A stretch of 64,000 bases of DNA from Collinsella aerofaciens. Lineage in GTDB: Bacteria > Actinomycetota > Coriobacteriia > Coriobacteriales > Coriobacteriaceae. This document shows, in pieces, positions 42,358 through 51,308 of this stretch; the first letter of the stretch is position 1, and the number at the start of each line of letters is the position of its first letter. The translations under genes and the position numbers were made by a program. The notes beneath the pieces are model-generated. The model searched no databases, was not told the DNA's origin, and saw only the letters and a list, made by a program, of their open reading frames with translations. The DNA is taken from the NCBI RefSeq assembly GCF_028207065.1, contig NZ_JAQLFP010000009.1, forward strand, positions 6,004 to 70,003, in the 5' to 3' direction.

Positions 42358-45300
42358 ATGTTCGAGAAGCGGCTCTTCTCCCTGGTTCCGCAGGCAACGC
42401 CCTACATTATGGCAAGCGTCCTGTTTAAGTGGATCGCGCTCATGGCAAACATCACGGTGATGTGGGTGCTTGCGCGCATCTTGGGCGGTATCGTCACGGA
42501 CGGCCTTTCCGCCGCGCTCGCCGTCGACGCGCTCGCACAAGCCGCCTTGCCGCTCGCCGTCGCCATCATCGTGCGCGCCGCCGCCATCTACCTGGCTCAG
42601 CGCACCGGCGACAAGGCCGCCTTCGAGGCCGTCCGCCGCGCGCGCTCGCTCGTCTACGACAAGCTCACCGCACTCGGCCCCTCCTACACCGAGACCGTCC
42701 CCACCGCCGAGGCCGTCCAGACCAGCGTCGAGGGCGCCACGCAGCTCCAGGTGTACTTTGGCGGCTACCTGCCGCAGCTCTTCTTTGCCGGGCTGGCGCC
42801 TGCCACGCTGTTCGTCCTGCTCATGGGCCAAGCGGGACTTCCCGCCGCGCTGCTGCTCGCGTGCGTTCCGGTCATCCCTATCTCCATTATGATGGTCATG
42901 CGCAACGCCAAAAAGATCGGTGCCGAGTACTGGGGTAGCTATGTCGATCTGGGCGGCATGTTCCTGGAGGCCGTGCAGGGTCTCACCACCCTTAAGGTCT
43001 ACCAGGCCGATCGCAGCTGGCACGAGCGCATCAACGCCGAGTCCGAGCGTTTCCGCACGGCGACCATGCGCCTGCTGGTGATGCAGTTGCGCTCCATTTG
43101 CGTTATGGACCTGGTCGTCTATATGGGCGCCGCGCTCGGCATTATCGTAGCCGCACTGCAGCTCGCCACGGGCAAGATTGGCTTTGAGGCGGCCTTCCTC
43201 ATCGTCTTTCTGTCGCAGGAGTTCTTTTTGCCCATGCGCTGCCTGGGATCGCTGTTCCACACAGCCATGAACGGCATGGCCGCCTCGCGCCGCATGTTTG
43301 GCATCTTGGATACGCCCGAGCCCGAGCGCGGCGATGTTGAGCTTGACGGTCGCGGCGATATCGAGCTCGCGGGCGTGAGCTATGCATACGGCGACCGCAC
43401 GGTGCTGGACAGCGCCAGCGCGACCATTGCGCACGGCTCGCTCGTGGCACTCGTGGGCGAAAGCGGCGGCGGCAAGTCCACGCTCGCGGGGATTATCGCG
43501 GGCCGCAAGGGTGCCTACCGTGGCAGCGTTCGCATCGGCGGCGTCGAGCTGCGCGATGCCACGGCCGCCTCACTCATGCGCACCGTCACCCTGGTGCCCA
43601 CCAACGGTTACCTGTTTGCCGGCACCCTGCGCGACAACCTGCTGCTCGCCCAGCCCAACGCCACCGATACCGAGCTTTTGCGCGCGCTCGACCGCACGCG
43701 CGTGGCGGCCTTTGTGCAGGCCAACGGCGGGCTCGACATGGTGATTAACGAGGGCGGCACCAACCTTTCGGGCGGCCAGCGCCAGCGCGTGTGCATGGCC
43801 CGCGCCCTGCTGCACGACTCGCCGATCTATGTGTTTGACGAGGCTACGAGCAGCGTCGATGCCGCAAGCGAGGCCGCGATCGGCGAGGTCATCGCGTCGC
43901 TCGCAGGCGAGCACACCGTAATCGTGGTGGCACATCGCCTGTCGACAATCGTGGACGCCGACCAGATTATGGTGCTGGAGCGCGGACGCATTGCCGAGCG
44001 CGGGACTCACGGCGAGCTCCTGGCCACCGCGGGCGCCTATGTGCGCATGTGGAACAGCCAGGAGCAGCTCTCGGCATATGCGTATGCAGAGGGTGATGCC
44101 GAGGATGCCGGCGCGGTTGAGGCTGTTGACGGCAGCGCCGCCTGTGCCGATGGCCTCAACGGTGCCGGCTCGTCTTCCGCTGCCGCGGCGCCTGACTCCG
44201 GCCGCGCCCGTCGCTCGGCGCCGTCCATCATGTGGCGCATGATGGGGCTCGTCCGACCGCTTGCCGGCTGGCTTATGCTAGCTGTCGTGCTGGGCAGCAT
44301 TGGCATGCTCACCGCCGCGTTCGTGCCGGCCTTTGGCGCCTTTGGCCTTATGGCCGCGCTGGGCCGCAACGCCTTGGGGCTTGGTCTTATCGCAGCATGC
44401 GCGGCCTGCGCCGCCTGCGGCATCGCACGCGGACCGCTCCATTACGGAGAGCAGCTCTGCAATCACTACATCGCGTTCCGCCTACTCGCACACATTCGCG
44501 ACCTGGTGTTTGGCGCCCTGCGCCAGCTCGCCCCCGCCAAGCTCGAGGGCCGCGGCAAGGGCGAGCTCGTGAGCCTGGTCACCTCGGATATCGAGCTGCT
44601 CGAGGTCTTCTACGCGCACACCATCTCGCCCATTGCCATCGCTCTGGTCTGCACCGTTGTGTTTGAGGGCTTTTTGCTGGCTGTGAGCCCCGAGCTCGCG
44701 GGCATCGCGCTCGTGGCCTACGCGGTCCTGGGCGTGCTACTGCCCCTGACCTCGGCCAAGGCATGCGGCACCACCGGCCGCCAGAGCCGCGAGGGCGCCG
44801 GTAAGCTGGGCGCCTATGTGCTCGACAGTCTACGCGGCGCGTCCGAGACTATCCAGTTCGCCGGTGGCGCCGATCGCAGCCGTGCCCTGGCCAAGCTGAC
44901 CGAGCAAGTCGGCGCCGTGGACGCGCGCCTCAAGCGCCGCCAGGCGGCCAGCGAGGCCGTAGCCGATGCGCTTATTCTTGCGGCCAATCTGGTGATGCTC
45001 GGGCATGCGCTGCAGCTGGTGGCTGCGGGAACGATTGATTTTGCCGCAGCGTTTGTCGCCGTCTTTACCTTTGTGTCGTCGTTTGGTTCGGTAATGGCCG
45101 TGAGCCGCCTGGGCGCCTCACTGCAGGAGACGCTCGCTTCGGGCGCACGCGTGCTCGATTTGCTCGACGAGCGGCCCCAGTGCGCCGAGGTCGCCGATGG
45201 ACAGGACGTTGAGTTTGCCGGCGCCGCAGCCGAGCATGTGAGCTTTAGCTATGCGGGCGGCGTGGACGCGGGCGGTGCCGGCGCCACAGAGCAGGTCGCG

Positions 45301-45924
45301 AACGACGCCGCTGCGAATCTCATCCTCGACGACGTGACCTGCACCTTTGCGCCCGGTACCATGACCTGCATCATGGGGCGCTCGGGCTCGGGCAAGTCGA
45401 CGCTGCTTAAGCTGCTCATGCGCTTTTGGGACCCCGCAGCCGGCACCATCACGGTGAGCGGTGTCGATGCCCGCCACATCAACACAGCGAGCCTGCGCAG
45501 CCACGAGGCCTATATGACCCAGGACACACATCTGTTCTGCGGCACCGTGCGCGAGAATCTGCTGGTCGCGCGCGCCAACGCCACCAATGCCGAGCTGCTC
45601 GACGCTTGCCGCTCCGCTTCGCTTACCGCCCTCATCGACCGCCTGCCGCAGGGTCTCGACACCCCGGTTGCCGAGCTGGGCGACTCGCTCTCGGGCGGCG
45701 AGCGCCAACGCATCGGCCTTGCGCGCATCTTCCTCAACGACGCGCCTTTCATCTTGCTCGACGAGCCCACCAGCGCACTCGACGCCCTCAACGAGGCGTC
45801 CGTAATGCAGGCCGTTGACGAGCTCAAGCGCCGCGGCAAGACCATCGTACTCGTAAGCCACCGTGCCAGCACCTGCGCCTTTGCCGATTGCTCGCTTTCG
45901 GTCGAGCACGGGAGGCTGAGCTAG
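42358..45924 (+). CDS. cydDC: fused ABC exporter CydD-CydC (cytochrome bd assembly)
   Basis: A 1188-residue fusion of two complete ABC half-transporters. Half 1 (CydD-like): six hydrophobic segments, then Walker A GESGGGKST, signature NLSGGQRQR and Walker B YVFDEATSSVD. An Asp/Ala/Ser linker (about 575-615) leads to half 2 (CydC-like): transmembrane domain, GRSGSGKST, SLSGGERQR and FILLDEPTSALD. In E. coli the heterodimer exports cysteine/glutathione and is needed for cytochrome bd assembly; a heme-linked role is also proposed. GGAGG precedes the ATG. No cydAB is in the window. Confidence 0.9.
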   Translation: MFEKRLFSLVPQATPYIMASVLFKWIALMANITVMWVLARILGGIVTDGLSAALAVDALAQAALPLAVAIIVRAAAIYLAQRTGDKAAFEAVRRARSLVYDKLTALGPSYTETVPTAEAVQTSVEGATQLQVYFGGYLPQLFFAGLAPATLFVLLMGQAGLPAALLLACVPVIPISIMMVMRNAKKIGAEYWGSYVDLGGMFLEAVQGLTTLKVYQADRSWHERINAESERFRTATMRLLVMQLRSICVMDLVVYMGAALGIIVAALQLATGKIGFEAAFLIVFLSQEFFLPMRCLGSLFHTAMNGMAASRRMFGILDTPEPERGDVELDGRGDIELAGVSYAYGDRTVLDSASATIAHGSLVALVGESGGGKSTLAGIIAGRKGAYRGSVRIGGVELRDATAASLMRTVTLVPTNGYLFAGTLRDNLLLAQPNATDTELLRALDRTRVAAFVQANGGLDMVINEGGTNLSGGQRQRVCMARALLHDSPIYVFDEATSSVDAASEAAIGEVIASLAGEHTVIVVAHRLSTIVDADQIMVLERGRIAERGTHGELLATAGAYVRMWNSQEQLSAYAYAEGDAEDAGAVEAVDGSAACADGLNGAGSSSAAAAPDSGRARRSAPSIMWRMMGLVRPLAGWLMLAVVLGSIGMLTAAFVPAFGAFGLMAALGRNALGLGLIAACAACAACGIARGPLHYGEQLCNHYIAFRLLAHIRDLVFGALRQLAPAKLEGRGKGELVSLVTSDIELLEVFYAHTISPIAIALVCTVVFEGFLLAVSPELAGIALVAYAVLGVLLPLTSAKACGTTGRQSREGAGKLGAYVLDSLRGASETIQFAGGADRSRALAKLTEQVGAVDARLKRRQAASEAVADALILAANLVMLGHALQLVAAGTIDFAAAFVAVFTFVSSFGSVMAVSRLGASLQETLASGARVLDLLDERPQCAEVADGQDVEFAGAAAEHVSFSYAGGVDAGGAGATEQVANDAAANLILDDVTCTFAPGTMTCIMGRSGSGKSTLLKLLMRFWDPAAGTITVSGVDARHINTASLRSHEAYMTQDTHLFCGTVRENLLVARANATNAELLDACRSASLTALIDRLPQGLDTPVAELGDSLSGGERQRIGLARIFLNDAPFILLDEPTSALDALNEASVMQAVDELKRRGKTIVLVSHRASTCAFADCSLSVEHGRLS

Positions 45925-46344
45925 ATGGCGCGCACCGCCGACACACCGGAGCTGGCACGCAAACGTGAGCGCGAGGCCCAAATGGTGTCGCAGATGATTG
46001 CGCTGTGGTGTCGTGGGCATCATGGCGGCGGGCATGCGGTCGAACAGGCTGGCGACGATGAGCCCGTGCGCGTGAAGCTCCGCCTTCGGACCATTACGCT
46101 CTGCCCCGAATGCGCCGAGCTGCAGAAATACGCCATCGCGCGCATTGAGCACTGCCCGCACATGGGCACCAAGACATTTTGCTCGGCCTGTCCTTCGCAT
46201 TGCTACCGGCCTGCCATGCGCGAGAAGATCCGCGAGATCATGCGCTGGTCGGGACCGTGTATGATCCGCTATCGCCCCATCACCGCCGTAAGACACGCGA
46301 TGGTAACGGTGCAGGCCAAACGCGTGGCGGCACGAAGCAAGTAG
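45925..46344 (+). CDS. YgbA-like 'nitrous oxide-stimulated promoter' family protein
   Basis: A 139-residue protein starting directly after the cydDC stop codon, so translation is probably coupled. It has a conserved cysteine array (CPECAELQKYA, HCPHMGTKTFCSACPSHCY) that could bind a metal, and a basic C-terminal half (MREKIREIMRWSGPCMIRYR). The family includes E. coli YgbA, a member of the NO-responsive NsrR regulon. Linkage to cydDC fits respiration or nitrosative stress; this is inference. Confidence 0.8.
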   Translation: MARTADTPELARKREREAQMVSQMIALWCRGHHGGGHAVEQAGDDEPVRVKLRLRTITLCPECAELQKYAIARIEHCPHMGTKTFCSACPSHCYRPAMREKIREIMRWSGPCMIRYRPITAVRHAMVTVQAKRVAARSK

Positions 46345-46385
46345 TCGCCGGCGCCGGCACGCGCCGCCCCGCCCCTCGTCCTCAT

Positions 46386-46458
46386 CTCAAAACGTGTACG
46401 TCAGCCTCCAAACATGTCATTTTTTGCAGCTTTTGGAGGCTGACGTACACGTTTTGAG
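46386..46458. repeat. hairpin repeat, copy 2 (TACGTCAGCCTCCAAA family)
   Basis: Perfect 27-bp arms (46386-46412 and 46432-46458) with the 19-nt loop CATGTCATTTTTTGCAGCT. It has the same orientation and nearly the same sequence as the copy at 42079-42150. Confidence 0.92.
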
Positions 46459-46575
46459 AGCAAACGAGGCCGCACCGCGCAGCCTTTCCGATCGATTTCG
46501 ACCCCCGGCGTGCGCGGCGTGTTGAGAGCTGCACCATTACAATGGAGCGGATTCACCAAATGCAAAGGAGTCGCC

Positions 46576-47487
46576 ATGCCCGCCTGCCCGCTGGTCGATT
46601 GCCATACTCATACCTCGTTCTCGGACGGGCACGCCTCGTTCGAGGACAACGTCCGTGCCGCTGCTGCCGCCGGCTGCCGCGTCATGGTCTCGACCGACCA
46701 CCTTACCCTGCCCGCCAGTATGGATGCTAACTGCGAGGTGCAGGTCGTCGAGGGCGACTTGCCGGCACATCGTTTGGCCTTTGAGGACGCCCGCAAACTC
46801 GCCGCGCAGATTGCGCCGGAGCTCACCTTTATCTACGGTTTTGAATGCGATTGGTACGAGGGCTGCGAGCCCTTGGTAGAGCACTGGTCCCAGGGCGCCG
46901 TCGTACGTCTGGGCAGCGTGCACTGGATTGGCAACCCGGGCGATATTGCGGCAGGCGCCGCGGGCACGGCAGGGACAGAGGACGTCGCGCGCCCCGATAC
47001 ACCCGATTCCCTTTGCGGTTGGATCGACGACGATACCAACTTGCATGTTTGGGAAAACTTAGGCGTGCGCGGCGTGTGGGAGTGCTACGTCGACGACTGG
47101 TGCCGTGCTTGCGAAAGCTCACTCAACTTTGACGCGATGGCCCATCCCGACCTGGTCATGCGCTTTTCGAAGGACGGCTTTGCACCCGACTTTGACCCCG
47201 CGCCGTTTTGGGAGCAGATGGCCGAATGCGCCCACGATACGGGTCGCCGCGTTGAGGTCTCGACCGCCGCACCGCGCAAGGGGCTCGACGATTACTACCC
47301 CGCGACCGGGCTGTTGCGCCGCTTCGCCCATGCCGAGGTGCCCATCACCTTTGGCTCGGACGCGCACCGCGCCTGCGACATCTGCTGGAACATCCGCGAG
47401 GCCCAGGCCCACGCCTACGACTGCGGCTACCGGGCCTTCGATATCCCCCACCCCACCGGCGAATGGGAATCCACGCCCCTCGCCTAA
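46576..47487 (+). CDS. hisK: PHP-domain histidinol-phosphatase
   Basis: Removes phosphate from L-histidinol phosphate. The ATG at 46576 (after AAAGGAG) gives 303 residues. PHP motifs are present: DCHTHTSFSDGH, STDHLTLP, GFECDWYEG, SVHWIG, AHPDLVMRF and FGSDAHRA. It converges on the his operon, which lacks any other histidinol-phosphatase, and so completes the pathway. GGC/GCC-rich codon use matches the neighbours. Confidence 0.88.
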   Translation: MPACPLVDCHTHTSFSDGHASFEDNVRAAAAAGCRVMVSTDHLTLPASMDANCEVQVVEGDLPAHRLAFEDARKLAAQIAPELTFIYGFECDWYEGCEPLVEHWSQGAVVRLGSVHWIGNPGDIAAGAAGTAGTEDVARPDTPDSLCGWIDDDTNLHVWENLGVRGVWECYVDDWCRACESSLNFDAMAHPDLVMRFSKDGFAPDFDPAPFWEQMAECAHDTGRRVEVSTAAPRKGLDDYYPATGLLRRFAHAEVPITFGSDAHRACDICWNIREAQAHAYDCGYRAFDIPHPTGEWESTPLA

Positions 47488-47519
47488 CTAGTCGTTTAAG
47501 AACGTCCCCAATGACTAGT
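47487..47519. repeat. constant-loop hairpin overlapping the hisE stop
   Basis: ACTAGTCGTT (47487-47496) pairs with AATGACTAGT (47510-47519, one mismatch) around the 13-nt loop TAAGAACGTCCCC. The hisE stop codon lies inside the right arm, and the hisK stop at the left edge. Confidence 0.85.
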
Positions 47520-47832
47520 GGCGGCGGGCGTTGAGTTCGCCGGCCAGTTCGTCGAGGGTGATGCCGTAGCGCTCGAGCGTCACGAGCAGGTGGTAGATCA
47601 GGTCGCCGGCCTCGTAGCGAATGTGATCGTGGTCGTTATCCTTGCAGGCCATGATCACCTCGCTCGCCTCCTCGGCAAGCTTCTTGAGCAGCTCGTCCTC
47701 GACGTCGGTCAGCAGACGGGCGGTGTAGCTCTCCTGTGGCGACGCATCGCGACGACCGTGAATCACCTCGGCCAGACCCGTCAGCGTCTCGCCGATATTT
47801 CCCGGCTGCACGTTAGCTGTTCTGACTCCCAT
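47515..47832 (-). CDS. hisE: phosphoribosyl-ATP pyrophosphatase
   Basis: Second step of histidine synthesis (PR-ATP to PR-AMP). The 105-residue MazG-like helical protein has SYTARLLTDVEDELLKKLAE followed by EASEVIMACKDND, and YEAGDLIYHLLVTLERYGI, carrying the metal-binding acidic pairs. It is the last gene of the operon and its stop lies in a hairpin. Confidence 0.95.
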   Translation of the reverse strand: MGVRTANVQPGNIGETLTGLAEVIHGRRDASPQESYTARLLTDVEDELLKKLAEEASEVIMACKDNDHDHIRYEAGDLIYHLLVTLERYGITLDELAGELNARRH

Positions 47833-47847
47833 GGTTATTTCCTCTCG

Positions 47848-48075
47848 TTACTGCAGCGTAAAGTAGGTACCGGTCTCATCGAACCGAGGCTTTGCGCCCT
47901 TTTTCTCAAAGAACTCGACGATGACGGCATGGGCCTCATTGAGCCTTTCCTTCTCGGCCTCGAGCCAAAGCGACTGCGCCCCGCAGGCATCAGTCAGGTG
48001 CACGCGGCATGGCACGCCCGCGCGGAGGAGCTCGGTGTTGCATTCGGCGACCTCGAACGGCGTCACGACTTTCAT
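47848..48075 (-). CDS. small DACGAQS-motif protein inside the his operon (75 aa)
   Basis: The start overlaps the hisI stop by 4 bp and the stop is 15 bp before hisE, so it is a bona fide operon member. The sequence ([20 protein letters not shown], then [17 protein letters not shown], ending [20 protein letters not shown]) has a conserved DACGAQS core and one acidic helix. Similar small proteins are annotated as an RDAC family in Coriobacteriia. No function is known; the position suggests an accessory of HisI or HisE. Confidence 0.8.
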   Translation of the reverse strand: MKVVTPFEVAECNTELLRAGVPCRVHLTDACGAQSLWLEAEKERLNEAHAVIVEFFEKKGAKPRFDETGTYFTLQ

Positions 48076-48413
48076 CGCACTCCCCCTTCCACGCGCTTAA
48101 AGAAGCAGGTACGGTTGCCGGTATGGCAGGCCGGGCCCGGTGAGTCCACCTTGACCAGCAGCGTATCGCTATCGCAGTCGGCCCAGAGCTCCTTGACCTC
48201 CTGCATGTTGCCACTCGTCGCGCCCTTGTTCCAGAGCTCCTGACGGCTGCGACTCCAAAACCACGTGGTCCCGGTCTTGAGCGTCAGCCCCACCGATTCC
48301 TCGTTCATCCAAGCAACCATAAGCACCTCGCCGGTGTCATATTGCTGAACCACACAAGGAATGAGCCCACGGGCGTCGTATTTAAGCTCTGCCGCGGTTG
48401 TCACTTGCTCCAT
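48072..48413 (-). CDS. hisI: phosphoribosyl-AMP cyclohydrolase
   Basis: Third step of histidine synthesis (opens the purine ring of PR-AMP). The 113 residues have the family motifs [38 protein letters not shown] and the metal site [12 protein letters not shown]...[13 protein letters not shown] with zinc-ligand cysteines. It is adjacent to hisF with no gap. Confidence 0.97.
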   Translation of the reverse strand: MEQVTTAAELKYDARGLIPCVVQQYDTGEVLMVAWMNEESVGLTLKTGTTWFWSRSRQELWNKGATSGNMQEVKELWADCDSDTLLVKVDSPGPACHTGNRTCFFKRVEGGVR

Positions 48414-49196
48414 TTAAAAATCCAATCTCACAGGTATTCCCTGGCTGGCCATATACTCCTTGACCTGGCGAATGCTGAAGGTTCCAAAGTGAAAGACGCT
48501 TGCTGCCAGCACGGCGTCGGCCTCGCCCTCGATCACGCCCTCGGCAAAATGCTCGAGCGTGCCCACGCCGCCGCTTGCGATCACCGGGATCGGCACCGCG
48601 CGCGCCACGGCGCGGGTGAGTGCCAGGTCGAAGCCAGCCTTGGTGCCGTCGCGATCCATGCTGGTGAGCAAGATCTCACCGGCGCCGCGACGAGCCGCTT
48701 CCTCGGCCCACGCCACCGCATCGATACCCGTGGCGTTGCGACCGCCCGCCGTGAAGACCTCCCACTTGTCGGCATCCGGCTGACCGGGCAGGCCCACGCG
48801 CTTGGCATCAATCGCCACGACCACGGCCTGGCTGCCAAACGCCGCGGCAGCCTGGCTAATCAGCGACGGGTCGCGCACGGCCGCCGAGTTGAGCGACACC
48901 TTGTCGGCACCGGCGGCAACCATGGTCCGCATGCCCGCCAAGTCGCGAAAGCCGCCGCCCACGGTATAGGGAATGGCCAGCTCCTCGGCCGCGTGCGCTG
49001 CCATCTCGATAGTCGTCGCGCGGTTGTCGCTCGTGGCGGTAATGTCCAGGAAGACGACCTCGTCCGCACCCTCGCGGTCGTAGGCACGTGCCAGCTCCAC
49101 CGGGTCGCCCGCATCGCGCAGGCTCACAAAGTTGACGCCCTTGACCACACGGCCGTCCTTGACGTCTAGGCAGGGAATCACGCGCTTGGTAAGCAT
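48414..49196 (-). CDS. hisF: imidazole glycerol phosphate synthase, cyclase subunit
   Basis: With HisH it makes imidazole glycerol phosphate and AICAR. The 260-residue TIM barrel begins [20 protein letters not shown]; catalytic Asp residues are in PCLDVK and [10 protein letters not shown], and phosphate-binding loops are VGGGF and ASGGVG. It lies 3 bp after hisA. Confidence 0.97.
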   Translation of the reverse strand: MLTKRVIPCLDVKDGRVVKGVNFVSLRDAGDPVELARAYDREGADEVVFLDITATSDNRATTIEMAAHAAEELAIPYTVGGGFRDLAGMRTMVAAGADKVSLNSAAVRDPSLISQAAAAFGSQAVVVAIDAKRVGLPGQPDADKWEVFTAGGRNATGIDAVAWAEEAARRGAGEILLTSMDRDGTKAGFDLALTRAVARAVPIPVIASGGVGTLEHFAEGVIEGEADAVLAASVFHFGTFSIRQVKEYMASQGIPVRLDF

Positions 49197-49199
49197 GGG

Positions 49200-49943
49200 C
49201 TACTCCTCCCCTCGGGCGGCGGCCAGCGCCTGCACCAGCGTAAAGTTGCCCTCGTAGAGCGCACGGCCGGTAATGGCGCCTTCAATCGCGCCCTCGCCCA
49301 CCGCGGCCAGCGCGCGGATGTCGTCTAGCGTCGAGATGCCGCCCGAAGCCACGACGGGAAATCCCGCGACCTCGGCCACATGGCGATACGCCGCCACATC
49401 GATGCCCGTCTGCATGCCATCGCGCGCGATGTCGGTATACACCAGATGCTTAAAGCCCAGCTCGGTAAGCTGCGCCACGGCATCGTCGAGCGCCACGCCC
49501 GCGCCGTCGCGCCAGCCATTCACCTTAACCTGGCCGTCGCGCGCGGCAATATCGGCGACCAGCAGCTCGCCAAAGCCTTGGGCCGCCACCTCGGCAAAAC
49601 CCGGCTCGGTCACCAGCACGGTGCCCAGCGCAATACGACGAGCACCATAGCCGGCCAGCTCGTCGATGCGTGCGAGCGAGCGAACGCCGCCGCCCACGTC
49701 CACGGACAGACCGTCGACGCCGCAGATGGCCTTAATCGCCGCCGAGTTGGCAGCGCACTTGTCCTCGTCCTCGCCAAAGGCAGCGGACAGGTCAACGACG
49801 TGCACCCAGCTCGCGCCCTGCTCGGCAAACGAGCGGGCGACGGCCACGGGGTCGTCGGAATATACCTTGCAGCGGCTGCGGTCGCCGCGCTCCAGGCGCA
49901 CAACCTTGCCGCCGATCAGATCGATTGCGGGAAACAGGATCAT
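49200..49943 (-). CDS. hisA: ProFAR isomerase
   Basis: Isomerises ProFAR to PRFAR. The 247-residue TIM barrel has FPAIDLIGGKVVRLERGD (catalytic Asp), VDVGGGVRS, YTDIARDGMQTG (second catalytic Asp) and VVASGGISTLDD. The start overlaps the hisH stop by 4 bp. Confidence 0.96.
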   Translation of the reverse strand: MILFPAIDLIGGKVVRLERGDRSRCKVYSDDPVAVARSFAEQGASWVHVVDLSAAFGEDEDKCAANSAAIKAICGVDGLSVDVGGGVRSLARIDELAGYGARRIALGTVLVTEPGFAEVAAQGFGELLVADIAARDGQVKVNGWRDGAGVALDDAVAQLTELGFKHLVYTDIARDGMQTGIDVAAYRHVAEVAGFPVVASGGISTLDDIRALAAVGEGAIEGAITGRALYEGNFTLVQALAAARGEE

Positions 49944-50641
49944 CGGCCAACCTCCTCGACGATGTTGACGAAGTTCTTAAGGATGCGCTGACCCAGCGCG
50001 GAGGATTTCTCGGGATGGAACTGGCAGCCCCACACGTTGCCATGGCGCACGATGCACGGGAAGCTCCGCGTGTAGTGCGTGCGCGCCAGCACATTGGCGG
50101 CATCGGCGTCGTCTGCCACCGCGTAGCTGTGGGTGAAGTACATGTTGGCACCCTCGGCAAAACCGGCAAGCAGCGGATCGGCCGCACCGGCAGGCGTCAT
50201 GTGCACCTGGTCCCAGCCCACGTGCGGCACCTTCAGGCGGCTCGACTCCAAGCGCGTGCACGAACCGCGCATAATGCCCAGGCCATCGACCCAGGGACCA
50301 CCAGCCTGCTCGGAGGCGCTGTCGTCCGCGACCACGCCCTCGTCCGCAGGCACGCCCTCGTTGCCGCGCTCAAAAAATAGCTGAAGACCCAGGCAGATGC
50401 CGAGCAGCGGAGTTCCGGCGGCAACGGCGTCGAGCACCGCGTCCGCCTCGCCACTCTGGCGCATAAAGGCAATCGCGTCATAGAACGCGCCTACGCCCGG
50501 GATAACCAGGCCGTCGGCGCCGCGGATCTGCTCCGGGTCGTCCGACGTACAGGCGGCAGCACCGGCACGCGCAAGCCCGCGCACAACGCTCGACAAGTTA
50601 CCCTTGTGGTAGTCGACCACCACGATCTTCGGTTCGCCCAC
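49940..50641 (-). CDS. hisH: imidazole glycerol phosphate synthase, glutaminase subunit
   Basis: Supplies ammonia from glutamine to HisF. A GTG at 50641 with GGAGGGG upstream gives 233 residues starting near KIVVVDYHKGNLSSV. The class I amidotransferase triad is visible: Cys in LLGICLGLQLFF, His and Glu in CQFHPEKSS. The oxyanion region VIPGVGAF is present. A small insert with Asp/Ser/Glu residues (GVVADDSASEQAGG) follows the cysteine. A 79-bp gap with a hairpin separates it from hisB, unlike the tight junctions elsewhere. Confidence 0.94.
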   Translation of the reverse strand: MGEPKIVVVDYHKGNLSSVVRGLARAGAAACTSDDPEQIRGADGLVIPGVGAFYDAIAFMRQSGEADAVLDAVAAGTPLLGICLGLQLFFERGNEGVPADEGVVADDSASEQAGGPWVDGLGIMRGSCTRLESSRLKVPHVGWDQVHMTPAGAADPLLAGFAEGANMYFTHSYAVADDADAANVLARTHYTRSFPCIVRHGNVWGCQFHPEKSSALGQRILKNFVNIVEEVGR

Positions 50642-50666
50642 GCGACCCCTCCACTTCTCATCATCC

Positions 50667-50707
50667 AAAACCACCACAAAGGGGACAGGCATCTTCGTGG
50701 TGGTTTT
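50667..50707. repeat. constant-loop hairpin inside the his operon
   Basis: AAAACCACCAC/GTGGTGGTTTT arms (extended by AA/TT with one mismatch) enclose the 13-nt loop GGGGACAGGCATC. The reverse complement ends CCTGTCCCC, as in the other members. Confidence 0.8.
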
Positions 50708-50720
50708 ACCCTTGTGACGG

Positions 50721-51308
50721 TTACAGTGAGCCCTTGGTACTGGGGATGCCCTGCACGCGGGAATCGAGCTCGCAGGCGTGGCGCATTGTGCGGCCCACGG
50801 CCTTAAAGGCAGCCTCGATAATGTGATGTGAGTTGCCGCCCGCCAGCTCGCGCACGTGCAGCGTGAGTTTGGCATCGCGCGCAAAGGCGTAGAAGAACTC
50901 GACGGCCAGCTCGGTATCAAAGCTGCCCACGCGCTCAGTCGGCACGGGCAGTTCGCAATAGGCCTGCCCGCGACCCGAAATATCCACGGCGGCCATCACG
51001 AGCGTCTCGTCCATGGCAATCGCCGCGTCGGCAAAGCGCGTAATACCCGCTTTGTCGCCCAGCGCGTGGCAAAACGCCTCGCCCAGCACAATGCCCGTGT
51101 CCTCGACGGTGTGGTGCGCGTCGACCTCAACGTCGCCTACCGCATGCACCGTCAAATCGAACAGGCCATGGCGGCCAAAGGCGTTGAGCATGTGGTCGAA
51201 AAACGGCACGCCGGTCGAGATATCGCACACGCCAGATCCGTCCAGGTCGAGCTTTACGACAATGTCGGTCTCGCCCGTCTTGCGGGTTACCTCGGCATAG
51301 CGGTCCAT
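50721..51308 (-). CDS. hisB: imidazoleglycerol-phosphate dehydratase
   Basis: Dehydrates IGP to imidazole acetol phosphate. The 195-residue single-function form has the two metal-binding repeats GVPFFDHMLNAFGRHG and DAHHTVEDTGIVLGEA, then FFYAFARDAKLTLHVRELAG and NSHHIIEAAFKAVGR. The gene starts immediately after the hisC stop. No phosphatase domain is fused, in line with the separate PHP enzyme downstream. Confidence 0.97.
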   Translation of the reverse strand: MDRYAEVTRKTGETDIVVKLDLDGSGVCDISTGVPFFDHMLNAFGRHGLFDLTVHAVGDVEVDAHHTVEDTGIVLGEAFCHALGDKAGITRFADAAIAMDETLVMAAVDISGRGQAYCELPVPTERVGSFDTELAVEFFYAFARDAKLTLHVRELAGGNSHHIIEAAFKAVGRTMRHACELDSRVQGIPSTKGSL

